A DNA stretch of 64,000 bases from NCBI GenBank assembly GCA_029783825.1, contig JAREIK010012040.1, positions 16,377-80,376 on the forward strand, in the 5' to 3' direction. Below are positions 33,493 through 47,743 of the stretch, one piece after another (the stretch's first letter is position 1; each line of letters begins with the position of its first letter). The notes beneath the pieces are model-generated. The model ran no database searches. It had not been told where the DNA came from and saw nothing but the letters and a program-made list of their open reading frames with translations. Origin of the DNA: Sapria himalayana. Its lineage: Eukaryota > Streptophyta > Magnoliopsida > Malpighiales > Rafflesiaceae. The position numbers and the translations under genes are program-made.

Positions 33493-36400
33493 AATAAATT
33501 ATTTTAATTATTTAGTATAATTTAAATTTTTATTTTATTTATTTATCAGTTTATTTTTATAGAAATATTAATTACAAATAAATTATTAGTGTGACGGATC
33601 TAATTTAAATTAAACCGGTATACCTAAATAATAATGAATAAATCTCATTTTTTTTATTTTAATTTTAAATATTCAAATTTAATTATCTATTTGTTTATTT
33701 TTTATATAAATATTAATTACAAAATAAATTATGACTTACACGAATATAATTTATATAAATTATTTTTCATCAAAAAATATAGATAAACTTTTTTAAAAAA
33801 AAAATTTAAAAACAAAAAATTATTATATAGAAATATATTTTGCTTTGCTTCTTAATCATTTTAGGTTTTGTAATTATAATAGAATTGATATCCATCTTAT
33901 TAATAATAGATCATTAATTTATTTTTTGATCATTATTAGAATATTTATCAATAAAATAGTTTATATTGAATTTATATGATATATTAATATAAAGATTATT
34001 ATAACTAAATACTGAAATCACTTTTGAAAAAAATTTAAAAATTATTATATTTTCTAAAGTTATAACCTTTGAAAATATGAAAAAATAATAAAAATAAATT
34101 TTTTGTTTTTTCTTTTTTAAATTAAACCTATAAACTACTAAATGCATACACAGTTAAATAAGTAAACTCCTAGACCCCGTAATGCATAAATATAGTAACC
34201 ATTAAACTGATATATAATACATAATAAATAATAAATCTAATTTTTATTTCTAATTATTATAATTTTAAATATTCATTTTAATTATTTATTATTTATTTAT
34301 ATAGAAATATTTATTACAAATTAAATTATGAGTGCGACAAATATAATTTAGATAATTTATTTTTAATGAAATAATATATATACGCAGATAAAAGAAGTAA
34401 AAATTTAAAAATTTAAAAATTTAAAATTATTATCCATTATATATTTTACGTTAATTTTGAATCAATTTGGGTTTTATAAATATTTTTTAATTTATTTATA
34501 TCTTTTTATTAATAGTTTATTAATTTAATTTTTGATCATTATTATAATATCTATCAATAAAATTGTTTATATTGAATTTATATGGTATATAATTATTAAT
34601 ATTATTATAACTAAAATATTATATTTATATTTAAAAAATATTTTAAATATTATTATATTTTCAAAGGTTATAATCTATGAAAATGAGAAAAAATTATAAT
34701 TTTTTTTATTTTATTGTTTAAATAAAACCTATAAACCACTAAATGCCTAAAAACATAAATCTCTAAATTTTCAAATAACAAAACATCTAAATACTTAAAC
34801 CAATAAACAGGTAAATATTAATAATAAATCATAATTCTCATTTTAATTTTTATTTAGTATAATTTAAATTTTTTTTTTAATTATTTATCAGCTTATTTTT
34901 ATAGAAATATTAATTACAAAATAAATTATTAGTGAGACAGATATAATTAAAATTAAACTAGTATACCCTAAATAATTATTAATAAATCTCATTTTTTTCA
35001 TTATAATTTTAAATATTCATTTTAATTATTTATTTGTTTATTTTTATATAAATATTAATTACAGAATAAATTATGAGTTAGTCAACTATAATTTATATAA
35101 ATTATTATTAATCAAAAAATATAGATAAACTTTTTAAAATAAAATAAAATTCAAAACAAAAAATATTTATATTGTAATATATTTTGCTTTGCTTCTCAAT
35201 TATTTTAGGTTTTGTAATTATATTTTAATTGATATCTATCCTATTAATAATATATTATTTATTTATTTTTTTAATCATTATTAGAATATTTATAATAAAA
35301 TTGGTTATATTGAATTTATATGATATATAAATATAATGATTATTATAACTAAATATTGTATTCACTTTTAAAAAAAAATTTAAAAATTATTATATTTTCA
35401 AAGGTTATAACCTTAGAAAATGAGAAAAAAATAACAAAAAAATTTTTTTGTTAATTCATTTTTTAAATAAAACCTATAGATCAATAAATGCTTACTTACT
35501 TAAATCTGTAAGCTCATAAATCCCAAAACCCCTAAATACATAAACCTTTTAAAAGCTATATACTACTTAATAAATAATAAATCTCATTTTTATTTGTATT
35601 TATTATAATTTTAAAAATTCATTCTAATTATTTATAGTTTAATTTTTTAGAAAAATTAATTACAAAATAAATTCTGAGTGAGTCAAATATTATTTAAAAA
35701 ATTTATTTTAATAAAAAAAATATAAGCTTATAAAAAGAAGGAAAATTTTAAAAATTAACTATTATTATTTAGTATTACATTTTGATTTGATTTTGAATCA
35801 TTTTGTGTTATGTAAATATATTTTAATTAATATTTATATTATTAATAATAGTTTATTAATTTAATTTTTGATCATTATTATAATATCTATCATTAAAATT
35901 ATTTATATTGAATTTATATGATATATAATTAGGTAGATTAATATAATTATACATTGTATTCACATTTCAAAAAATTTTAGAAATTTTTTATTTTCAAAGG
36001 ATATAACCTTTGAAAAACAGAAAAAATCAAAAAATGAATTTTTTGATTTTTATTATATAAATAAAACCTATAAACCACTAAATCTTTAAAAACATAAATT
36101 GATAAACTCCTAAACGATATAACTCCTAAATAATCAAACCATTAAACCGGTATACCACATATAATAAATCATAAATCTTATTTAAATTTGTATTCATGAT
36201 AATTCTAAATATTCATTTTAATTATTTATTAGTTTATTTTTTATAGAAATATTAATTACAAAATAAATAATGAGTTAGACAAATATAATTTTAATTAATA
36301 TTTTTAATCAAAAAAAATATAAGCTTATAAAAAGAAGTAAAAATTAAAAAAAATGTATTATTTAGTAATATATTTTACTTTGATTTTGAATCATTATGTA

Positions 36401-39400
36401 TAGGTTTTGCAATTATATTTTAATTACTATAAATCTTATTAATAAAAGTTTATAATTTCTTATTTGATCATTTTTATAGTATATAATAATAAAATTACTT
36501 ATATTCAATTTAAATGTCTTATAATTATAAAGATTATTATAACTAAATATTATATTTACATTTAAAAAAAATTTAAAAATTATCATAATTTCAAAGGTTA
36601 TAACCTTCAAAAATGATAAAAAATCACACAAATAATTTTTTTATTATTTTATTATTTAAATAAAACTTATAAACCACTAAATGCATAAACAATTAAATCT
36701 CTAGTCTTCTAAACACCAAAATCCCCTAAATACTTAAACCAGTAAACCTATATAACCTAAATAATAAATAATAAATCTCATTTTTATTTGTATTCATTAT
36801 AATTTTAAAAGTTCATTTTAATTATTTTTTAGTTTATTTTTATAGAAATATTAATTTCAAATTAAATAATGAGTGAGAGATATATAATTTAAATAAATTA
36901 TTTTTTATGAAAAAGAATAAGCTTATAAAAATAAACAAAATTTCAAAAATTTAAAATTTTATTTAGTAATATAATTTTCTTTGATTTTGAATTATTTTGG
37001 TTTCTAATAATATATTTTAATTAATATCTATCTTATTAATAATAGTTTATTATTTTATTTTTTGATCATTATAATAATATATATTAATAAATTTTTTTAA
37101 ATTGAATTTACAACAAATATAATTTTTAAGATTATTATAACTAAGTATTGTATTCCTATTTTATAACTATTAAAAAATTATTATATTTTTAAAGGTTATA
37201 ACATTTGAAAATCATAAAAATTCATAAATATAAATTTTTTGTTATTTCTTTGATTAAATAAAACCTATAAACATCTAAATGTGTAAACATATAAATCAAT
37301 AATCTCATTAACCCCAAAACCACAAAAAACTTAAACCAGTAAATAGGTATACCCAAAATAATAAATCATATAATTCTTTTTTAATAGTATTCATTATAAT
37401 TTTAAATATTTATTTTAATTATTTATCAATTTTTTTTAATATAATTATTAATTACAAAATAAATTATTAGTGAGACAAAGATAATTTACTTATTTTATTA
37501 TTCATCAAAAATTATATAGGCTTATAAATGGATACAAAAATTTAAAAATTTAAAATTAATATTTCGTAAAATATTTCACTTTGATTTTGATTCATTTTAG
37601 GTTTTGAAAATATATTTTAAACAATATTTATCTTATTACTAATTATTTATTATATTTATATGATCATTATTATAATATATATCAAAAAAATAGTTTATAT
37701 TGAATTTATATGATAAATAATAATTATTATTATTATTACTTCATATTATATTCACTTTTCAAAAAAAAATTATAAATTATTATATTTTCAAAGTTTATAA
37801 CATTCAAAAATGAGAAAAAATAACAAAAATAATTTTTTTTAATTTATTTTTTATATAAAACCTATAAACCACTAAATGTCTAAATTCTAAAATGACTAAA
37901 CTCCTAAACCTTGAAGCCCATAAATACTTAAAACATTAAATTAGTATAGTCCAAATAATAAATCATAAAATCTAATTTTTATTAGTATTCATTATAATTT
38001 TAAATATTCATTTTAATTATTTATCAGTTTATTTTTATAGAAATATTAATTACAAAATAAATTATTATAGCGACATATATAGTTTAATAATTTATTTTTC
38101 ATTAAAAAATGCATATAAAAAAACGGAAATTTTTAAAAATAAATAATTATTATTTAGTAATATATCTTATTTTGATTTTGAATCATTTTAGGTTTTACAA
38201 TTATATTTTAATTTATATCATTCTTATAAATACTAGTTTATTAATTTATTTATTAATCATTATTATAATATGTATTAATAAAATTATTTATATTGAGTTT
38301 ACATTATATATAATTATTAAGATTATTATAACTAAATTTATATTCACATTTAAAAAAATTAAAAATTATTATATTTTCAAAGGTTATAACCTTCAAAAAT
38401 TAAAAAAAATCAAAAAATTAAATTTTTAGTTTTTTCATTCATTAAATAAAATCTATAAATCACTAAAGGTCTAAACAAATAAATCACTAAACTCCTTAAC
38501 CAGAAAACACCTAAATACCTAAACCATTAAACTGGTATATCCTAAATAATAAATAATAAATCTCAATTTAATTTGTATTCATTATAATTTTAAATATTCA
38601 TTTTAATTATTTATTAGTTTATTATTATAGAATTATAAATTACAAAATAAAGTATGAGTATGAAAAATATAATTTAAATAATTTATTTTTAATAACAAAA
38701 ATATAAACTTATAAAAAAGCTAAACATTAAAAAAATTATGATGTAGTAATATATTTTACTTTGATTTGAATAAATTTAGATTTTGCAAATACTTTTTAAA
38801 TAATATCTATTTTATTAATAATAGTTTATTAATTTATTTTTTGATCATTATTATAATATCTAGCAATTAAATTAATTATATTGAATTTAAATGACTTATA
38901 TTTATGAAGATTATTATAAATAAATATTATATCTACTTTTGAAAAAAATTTAAAAATTATTATATTTTCAAAGGATATAACCTTCAAAAATTATAAAAAA
39001 TAAAAAAAATAAATTTTATGTTATATCATTGTTTAAATAAAACTTATAAACCACTAAATCCATAAACACTTAAATCTATAAACTCCTTAACACAAAGCTC
39101 TTTAATACTTAAACCATTAAACTCGTAAACCTTGATTATTATTTAAATAATTTATTAAAATATTAATCACACAATAAATTATGAGTGATACAAATTTAAT
39201 TTAAATAATTTATTTTTCATCAAAAAAAATATATAAGCTTATAAAAAGTAGCACAAACTAAAAAACAAAAATTATTATTTAGTAATAAATTCTACTTTGA
39301 TTTTGAATAATTTTAGGTTTTGCAATTATATTTTAATTTATACCTATCATATTAATAATAACATATCAATTTATTTTTTTATCATTATTATTATATTTAT

Positions 39401-42400
39401 CAATAAAATTGTTTATATTGAATTTATATGATATATAAATATAATGATTATTATAACTAAATATTGAATTCACTTTTGAAAAAAATTTAAAAATTATTAT
39501 ATTTTCAAAGGTTATAACCTTTGGAAATATGGTAAAATAATAAAAATAAATTATTTGTTATTTTATTTTTTAAATAAAACCAATAAACCACTAAATGCAT
39601 GCACAATTATATCAGTAAACTTCTAAACCCCATAATGCCTAAATACATAATACATTAAAACGCTATATACTACTAAATAATAAATAAATTTAATGTTTAT
39701 TTCAATTTATTATTATTTTAAATATTCATTTTAATTATTTATTAGTTTATTTTTATAGAAATTTTTATTACAAAATAAATTATGAGTGCGACACATATAA
39801 TTTAAATAATTTATTTTTAATCAAAAAATATAATTACGCTTTTAAAAGAAGTATAAAAGAAGTATTATTAAAAATTAAAAATTATTATCAACTAATATAT
39901 TTTACTTTAATATTGAATTAATTTGGGTTTTGTAAATATTTTTTAATTAATATCTATCTTATTATAAATAGTTTATTAATTTAAATTTTATATCATTATT
40001 ATAATATATATCAATAAAATTGTTTATATTTATTTTATATGATATAGAATTATTAAAATTATTATAACTAAATATTGTATTCAAATTTAAAAAACATTTA
40101 AATATTATTATATTTTTAAAGGTTATAACATTTGAAAATGACAAAAAATTACTATTTTTTTTCTTATTTTATTGTTTAAATAAAACCTATAAATCACTAA
40201 ATGCCTAAAAACATAAATTGCTAAACTCCTAAACAACAAAACCACAAAATACTTAAACAATTAAATTGGTATACATTAATAATAAATCATAAATCTTATT
40301 ATAATTTTTATTCAGTATAATTTTAAATTTTTATTTTAATTATTTATCAGTTTATTTTTATAGAAATATTAATTACAAAATAAATTATTAGTGAGACGGA
40401 TATAACGTAAATTAAACCGGTATACCCTAAATAATAAATAATAAATAATAAATCTCATTTTTTTTCAATATAAATTTAAATATTCATTTTAATTATTAAT
40501 TTTTTATTTTTTTATAAATATTAATTACAAAATAAATTATGATTTAGACAAATATAATTTATATAAATTATTGTTAATCGAAAAATATAGATAATCTTAT
40601 AAAAAGAATAAAAAATTTTAAAACTAAAATTTATTATATAGTAATATATTTGCTCTCCTTCTGAATCATTTTTGGTTTTGTAATTATATTTTAATTGATA
40701 TCTATCTTATTAATAATTGTATATTAATTTATTTTTTGATCATTATTAGAATATTTATCAATAAAATTGTTTATATTGAATTTATATGATATATAAATAT
40801 AATGATTATTATAACTAAATATTGAATTCACTTTTGAAAAAAATTTAAAAATTATTATATTTACAAAGGTTATAACCTTTAGAAATATGAAAAAATAATA
40901 AAAATTAATTTTTTGTTATTTTATTTTTTAAATAAAACCTATAAACCACTAAATGCATACACAGTTATATCAGTAAACTCCTAAACTCCGTAATACCTAA
41001 ATACATAAACAATTAAACCACTATATACTAAATAAATAATAAATTTAATTTTTATTTCAATTTATTATTATTTTAAATATTATTATTATTATTTATTAGT
41101 TTATTTTTATAGAAATTTTTATTTCAAAATAAATTATGAGTGCGACACATATAATTTAAATAATTTATTTTTAATCAAAAAAAATATATACGATTTTAAA
41201 AGAAGCATAAAAGAAGTATTATTAAAAATTAAAAATTATGATCAACTAATATATTTTACTTTAATTTTGAATCAATTTGGGTTTTGTAAATATTTTTTAA
41301 TTAATATCTATCTTATTATAAAAAGTTTATTAATTTAATTTTTGATCATTATTATAATATCTATCAATAAAATTGTTTTTATTTATTTTATATGATATAG
41401 AATTATTAAAATTATTATAACTAAATATTGTATTCAAATTTCAAAAAATTTTAAATATTATTAAATTTTCAAAGGTCATAACATTTCAAAATAACAAAAA
41501 ATTACAATTTTTTTTGTTATTTTATTGTTTAAATAAAACCTATAAACCACTAAATGCATACATAGTTATATCAGTAAACTTCTAAACCCCGTAATACCTA
41601 AAAACATAAACAATTAAACTGCTATATACTACTTAAAAAATAATAAATTTAATTTTTATTTCAATTTATTATTATTTTAAATATTCATTTTAATTATTTA
41701 TTAGTTTATTTTTATAGAAATTTTTATTACAAAATAAATTATGAGTGCGACACATATAATTTAAATAATTTATTTTTAATCAAAAAAAATATATATGCTT
41801 TTAAAAGAAGAATAAAAGAAGTATTATTAAAAATTTAAAAATAATATCAACTAATATATTTTACTTTAATTTTGAATCAATTTGGGTTTTGTAAATATTT
41901 TTTAATTAATATCTATATTATTATAAATAGTTTCTTAATTTAATTTTTGATCATTATTATAATATCTATCAATAAAATTGTTTATATTTATTTTATATGA
42001 TATAGAATTATTAAAATTATTATAACTAAATATTGTATTCAAATTTCAAAAAATTTTAAATATCATTAAATTTTCAAAGGTCATAACATTATAAATGACA
42101 AAAAATTACAATTTTTTTTTGTTATTTTATAGTTTAAATAAAACCTATAAATCATTAAATGCCTAAAAAGGTAAATCGCTAAACTACTAAACGACAAAAC
42201 CTCAAAATACTTAAACCATTAAACTAGTATACATTAATAATAAATCATAATTCTCATTTTAATTTTTATTCAGTATAATTTTAAATTTTTATTTTAATTA
42301 TTTATCAGTTTATTTTTATAGAAATATTAATTACAATATAAATTATTAGTGAGATAGATATAACTTAAATTAAACTAGTATACCCTAAATAATAAATAAT

Positions 42401-45400
42401 AAATCTCATTTTTTTTTCATTATAATTTTTAATATTCATTTTAATTATTAATTTTTTATTTTTATATACATATTAATTAAAAAATAAATTATGAGTTAAA
42501 AAAATATAATTTATTTAAATTATTTTTAATCAAAAAAATATAGATAAACTTTTTAAAATAAAAAAAAATTTCAAAACAAAAAATTAATATATAATAATAT
42601 ATTTTGCTTTGCTTATGAATCATTTTATGTTTTTTAATTATATTTTAATTGATATCTATCGTATTAATAATAGATTATTAATTTATTTTTTGATCATTAT
42701 TAGAATATTAATCACTAAAAATGTTCATGTTGAATTTATATGATATTTAAATATAATGATTATTATAACTAAATATTGAATTTGCTTTAGAATAAAATTT
42801 AAAAATTATTATATTTTCAAAGGTTATAACCTTTGAAAATATCAAAAAATAATAAAAATAAATGTTTTGTTATTTTATTTTTTAAATAAAACCAATAAAC
42901 CACTAAATGCATACACAATTAAATAAGTAAACACCTAAACCCCGTAATACCTAAATACATAAACCATTAAACTGCTATATAATACATAATAATTAATAAA
43001 TCTAATTTTTATTTCTATTTATTATAGTTTTAAATATTCATTTTATATATTTATTAGTTTATTTTTATAGAAATATTATTATAAAATAAATTATGAGTAC
43101 GACAAATATAATTTAAATAATTTATTTTTAATCAGATTATATATATACGCTTATAAAAGAAGTAAAAATTTAAAAATTAAAAATTATTTTCCAGTAATAT
43201 ATTTTACTTTAATTTTAAATCAATTTGGGTTTTGTAAATATTTTTTAATTAATATCTATCTTATTATTAGTAGTTTATTCATTTTAATTTTTGATGATTA
43301 TTATAATATATGTCAATAAAATTATTTATATTGAATTTATACCAAATATAATTACTAATATAATAATAACTAAATATTGTATTCACATTTCAAATAATTT
43401 TAAATATTATTATATTTTCAAAGGTTATAACCAATGAAAATGAGAAAAAATTACAATTTTTTTTTGTTATTTTATTGATTAAATAAAACCTATAAACCAC
43501 TAAAGGCCTAAAAACCTAAATCGTTAAACTCCTAAAAGACAAAACCTCTAAATACTTAAACCATTAAACTAGTATAGATTAATAATAAATCATAATTATC
43601 ATTTTTATTTTTATTCAGTATAATTTTAAATTTTTATTTTAATTAATTTTCAGTTTATTTTTATAGAAATATTAAATACAAAATAAATTATTAGTTAGAC
43701 AGATCTAATTTAAATTAGACCGGTATAGCCTAAATAATAAATAATAAATCTCATTTTTTTAATTATAATTTTAAATATTCATTTTAATTATTTATTTGTT
43801 TATTTTTATATAAATATTAATTCCAAAATAATTTGAGTTACACAAATATAATTTATATAAATTATTTTTCATCAAAAAATTATAGATAAACCTTTTTTTA
43901 AAAAAAATTTCAAAACAAAAAATTTATTGTATAGTAATATATTTTGCTTTGCTTCTGAATCATTTTAGGTTTTGTAAATATATTTTAATTTATATCTATT
44001 TAATTAATAATAGATTATTAAGTTCTTTTTTCATCATTATTAAAATATTTATCAATAAAAATGTTTATATTGAATTTATATGATATATAAATATAATGAT
44101 TATTATAACTAAATATTATATTCACTTTTGAAAAAAATTTTAAAGTTATTATATTTTCAAAGGTTATAACCTTTGAAAATGTGAAAAAATATAAAAAATA
44201 TTTTTTCTTTGTTATTCTATTGTTTAAATAAAACCTATACATCACTAAATGCCTCAGCATTTAAATCACTAAACTACAAAATCTCGATACCACTATATAG
44301 ATAATCTTTTAAACTAGTATACACTAAATAATAATTAATAAATCACATTTTTATTTGTTTTCATTATAATTTAAAAAAATTATTTTAATTTTTAGTTTTT
44401 AATTTGTATATTAGTATTAATTATAAAATAAATTATGAGTTAAAAATATAATTTATAAAAATTATTTTTCATCAAAAAATAGAAAAGCTTATAAAAAGAA
44501 TAAAAATTTAAAAACAAATAATTATTATTTAGTAATATATTTTGCTTTACTTTTGAATCATTTTAGGTTTTGATATCATATTTTAGGTAATTTCAATCTT
44601 ATTCATAATAGACTTTTAATTTATTTTTTTATAATTATTAGAATATCTATCAATAAAATTATTTATGTTGAATTTAAATGATATATAATTATTATGATTA
44701 TTATAAATAAATATTGCAGTTCACTTTTGAAAAAATTTAAAAATTATTATATTTTTAAAAGTTATAACCTTAAAAAATGAGAAAAAATATTAAAAATAAA
44801 TTTTTAGTTATTTTATTTTTTAAATAAAACCTATAGATCATTAAATGATTACTTATATAAATCCGTAAGCTCATAAACCCCGAAACCCCTAAATACATAA
44901 ACATTTTAATATGCTATATTTTACTTATAAAATAATAAATCTCATTTATATTTCTATTTATTATAATTTTAAATATTCATTTTAATTATTTATAGTTTAA
45001 TTTTTTAGAAAAATTAGTTCTAAATAAATTTTGAATGAGACAAATTATATTTAACTAATTTATATTTAATCAAAAAAATATATAAGCTTAAAAAAAGAAG
45101 GAAAAATTTAAAAATTAAATATTATTATTTAGCAATATATTTTGGTTTGATTTTGAATCATTTTGTGTTATGTAAATATATTTTAATTAATATTTATATT
45201 ATTAATAATAGTTTAATAATTTAATTTTTGAACATTAATATAATATTTATCATTAAAATTATTTATATTGAATTTATATGATATATAATTAGTAAGATTA
45301 ATATAATTATACAGGTATTCACATTTCAAAAAATTTTAAAAATTATTTTATTTTCAAAGGTTATAACCTTTGAAAATCAGAAAAAATCAAAAAATTGTTT

Positions 45401-47735
45401 TTTATTTTTATTATATAAATAATAACTATAAACCACTAAATGCCTAAAAACATAAATTGTTAAACTTCTAAAGAAAAAAACCCTTAAATAATTTAACCAT
45501 TAAACTGGTATACTATATAATAAATAATAAATATCATTTTTATTAGTATTCATTATAATTTTAAACATACATCTTAATTATTTATTAGTTTATTTTTATA
45601 GAGATATAAATTAAAAAATAAATAATTATTGAGACAAATAGAATTTAAAAAATATATTTGTCATCAAAAAATATATAAGCATATAAATGGATACAAAAAT
45701 TTATAAATTTAAAATTAATATTTAGTAAAATATTTCACTTTGATTTTGAATCATTTTAGGTTTTGCAAATATATTTTAAACAATATTTATCTTATTAATA
45801 ATTGTTTATTATTTTTTTATGATCATTATTATAATATATACCAATAAAATAATTTATATTGAATTTATATGATATTTAATTATTATGATTATTAACTTCA
45901 TATTGTATTCACTTTTCAAAAAAAAAAATTAAAACTTATTATATTTTCAAAGGTTATAACTTTCAAAATTGAGAAAAAGAAACAAATATACTTTTTTTTA
46001 TTTTATTTTTTAAATAAAACCTATAAACCACTAAATGACAAAATATTAAAATGACTAAACTCCTAATTCCCGAAGCTCATAAATACTAGAAACATTAAAT
46101 TAGTATAGTCTAAATAATAAATCATAATTCTCATTTTTATTAGTATTCATTAAAATTTTAAATATTCATTTTAATTATTTATAAGTTAATTTTTATAAAA
46201 ATATTAAATACAAAATAAATTATTAGTGAGACAAATATAATTTAAATAATTTATTTTTCATCAAAAATAATATATATGCTAATAAAAAGAGGCAAAATTT
46301 AAAAATAAAAAATTATTTTTTATTAATATATCTTATTTTGATTTTGAATCATTTTAGATTCTACAATTGTATTTTAATTTATATCATTCTTATTAATACT
46401 AGTTTATTAATTAATTTATTGATCATTATTATAATATTTAATAATAAAATTATTTATATTTAGTTTACATTATATAAAATTATTAATATTATTATAACTA
46501 AATATTATATTCACATTTAAAAAAAATATAAAATTATTATATTTTCCAAGGTTATAACCTTCAAAAATTAAAAAAAATCTAAAATTTAATTTTTTTTGTT
46601 TTTTTATTCTTTAAATAAAAACTATAAATCACTAAAGGTCTAAACAATTAAATCACTAAACTCCTGAACCACAAAAGACCTAAATACATAAACCATTAAA
46701 CCGGTATTTCCTGAATAATAAATAATAAATCGCAATTTTATTTATATTCATTATAATTTTAAATATTCATATTAATTATTTATTTGTTTATTATTATAGA
46801 ATTATAAATTACAAAATAAATTATGAGTAAGACAAATATAATTTAAATAATTTATTTTTAAAAACAAAAATATAAACTTATAAAAAAAAGCAAAACATTA
46901 AAAAAAATTATTATTTAGTAATATATTTTACATTGATTTTGAATAAATTTAGATTATGAAAATATATTTTAAATACTATCTATCTTATTAATAAAAGATT
47001 ATTAAATTTTTTTGATCATTATTATAATATCTAGCAATGTAATTATTTATATTGAATTTAAATTACTTATAATTATTAAGATTATAATAACTTAATATTA
47101 TATTTACTTTTGAAAAAAATTTAAAAATTTTTATATTTTCAAATGTTATAACCTTGGAAAATGTAAAAAAATATCAAAAATAATTTTTTTTGTTATTTTA
47201 TTACTTAAATAAAACCTAAAAACCACTAAATGCCTAAAACATAAATCACTAAACTTCTAAACGACAAAACCTCTAAATACTTAAACAATTAAATATATAT
47301 ACATTAATAATAAATCATAAATATCATTTTAATTTTTATTAAGTATAATTTTAAATTTTTATTTTAATTAATTTTCAATTTATTTTTATAGAAATATTAA
47401 TTACAAAATAAATTATTAGTAAGACAGATGTAATTTAAATTAGACCGGTATACCCTAAATAATAAATAATAAATCTCATTAATTTTAATTATAATATTAA
47501 ATAATAATTTTAATTATTTATTTGTTTATTTTTATATAAATATTAATTACAAAATAATTTATAAGTTACACAAATATAATTTGTGTAAATTATTTTTCAT
47601 CAAAAAATTATAGATAAACTCTTAAAAAGAAAAAAAAATTCAAAACAAAAAATTATTATATAGTAATATATCTTTGCTTTGCTTCTGAATCATTTTTGGT
47701 TTTGTAATTATATTTTAATTGATATCTATCTTATT
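33493..47735 (+). repeat. AT-rich satellite array, A orientation, left arm of the large inverted structure
   Basis: Dyads near 34060, 34668, 35404, 35998, 36596, 37195, 37790, 38380, 38973, 39510, 40120, 40868, 41475, 42080, 42822, 43424, 44160, 44760, 45360, 45953, 46548 and 47150. The 740-bp class occurs at 34668-35404, 40120-40868, 42080-42822 and 43424-44160. The run 44160-45360 repeats the variant order of 29567-30900. Monomers around 39.8, 41.2 and 41.8 kb share a private AAAGAAGTATTATTAAAAA variant, showing recent local duplication. No gene is seen. Confidence 0.9.
44154..44179. repeat. 26-bp perfect palindrome in the left arm
   Basis: Second exact instance of the satellite dyad, in the 740-bp monomer class. 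Confidence 0.88.
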
Positions 47736-47743
47736 ATTAATAA
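47733..47743. other. Head-to-head orientation switch of the satellite (A to B)
   Basis: Left of this point the monomers run A (GATATCTATCTTATTA...); right of it they run B (...ATAACAAAAAAAAATTTG, then TTTTCATAGGTCATAA). The change happens within about 10 bp with no spacer, and AATAA is shared by both sides as possible microhomology. Different phases of the monomer are joined, so it is a breakpoint, not the natural centre of a dyad. Confidence 0.85.

Noticed and set aside
13558..47735. CRISPR-like array (regular repeats)
   Set aside because: Repeat units are about 600 bp, diverged throughout and without short constant repeats and unique spacers. This is a eukaryotic satellite.
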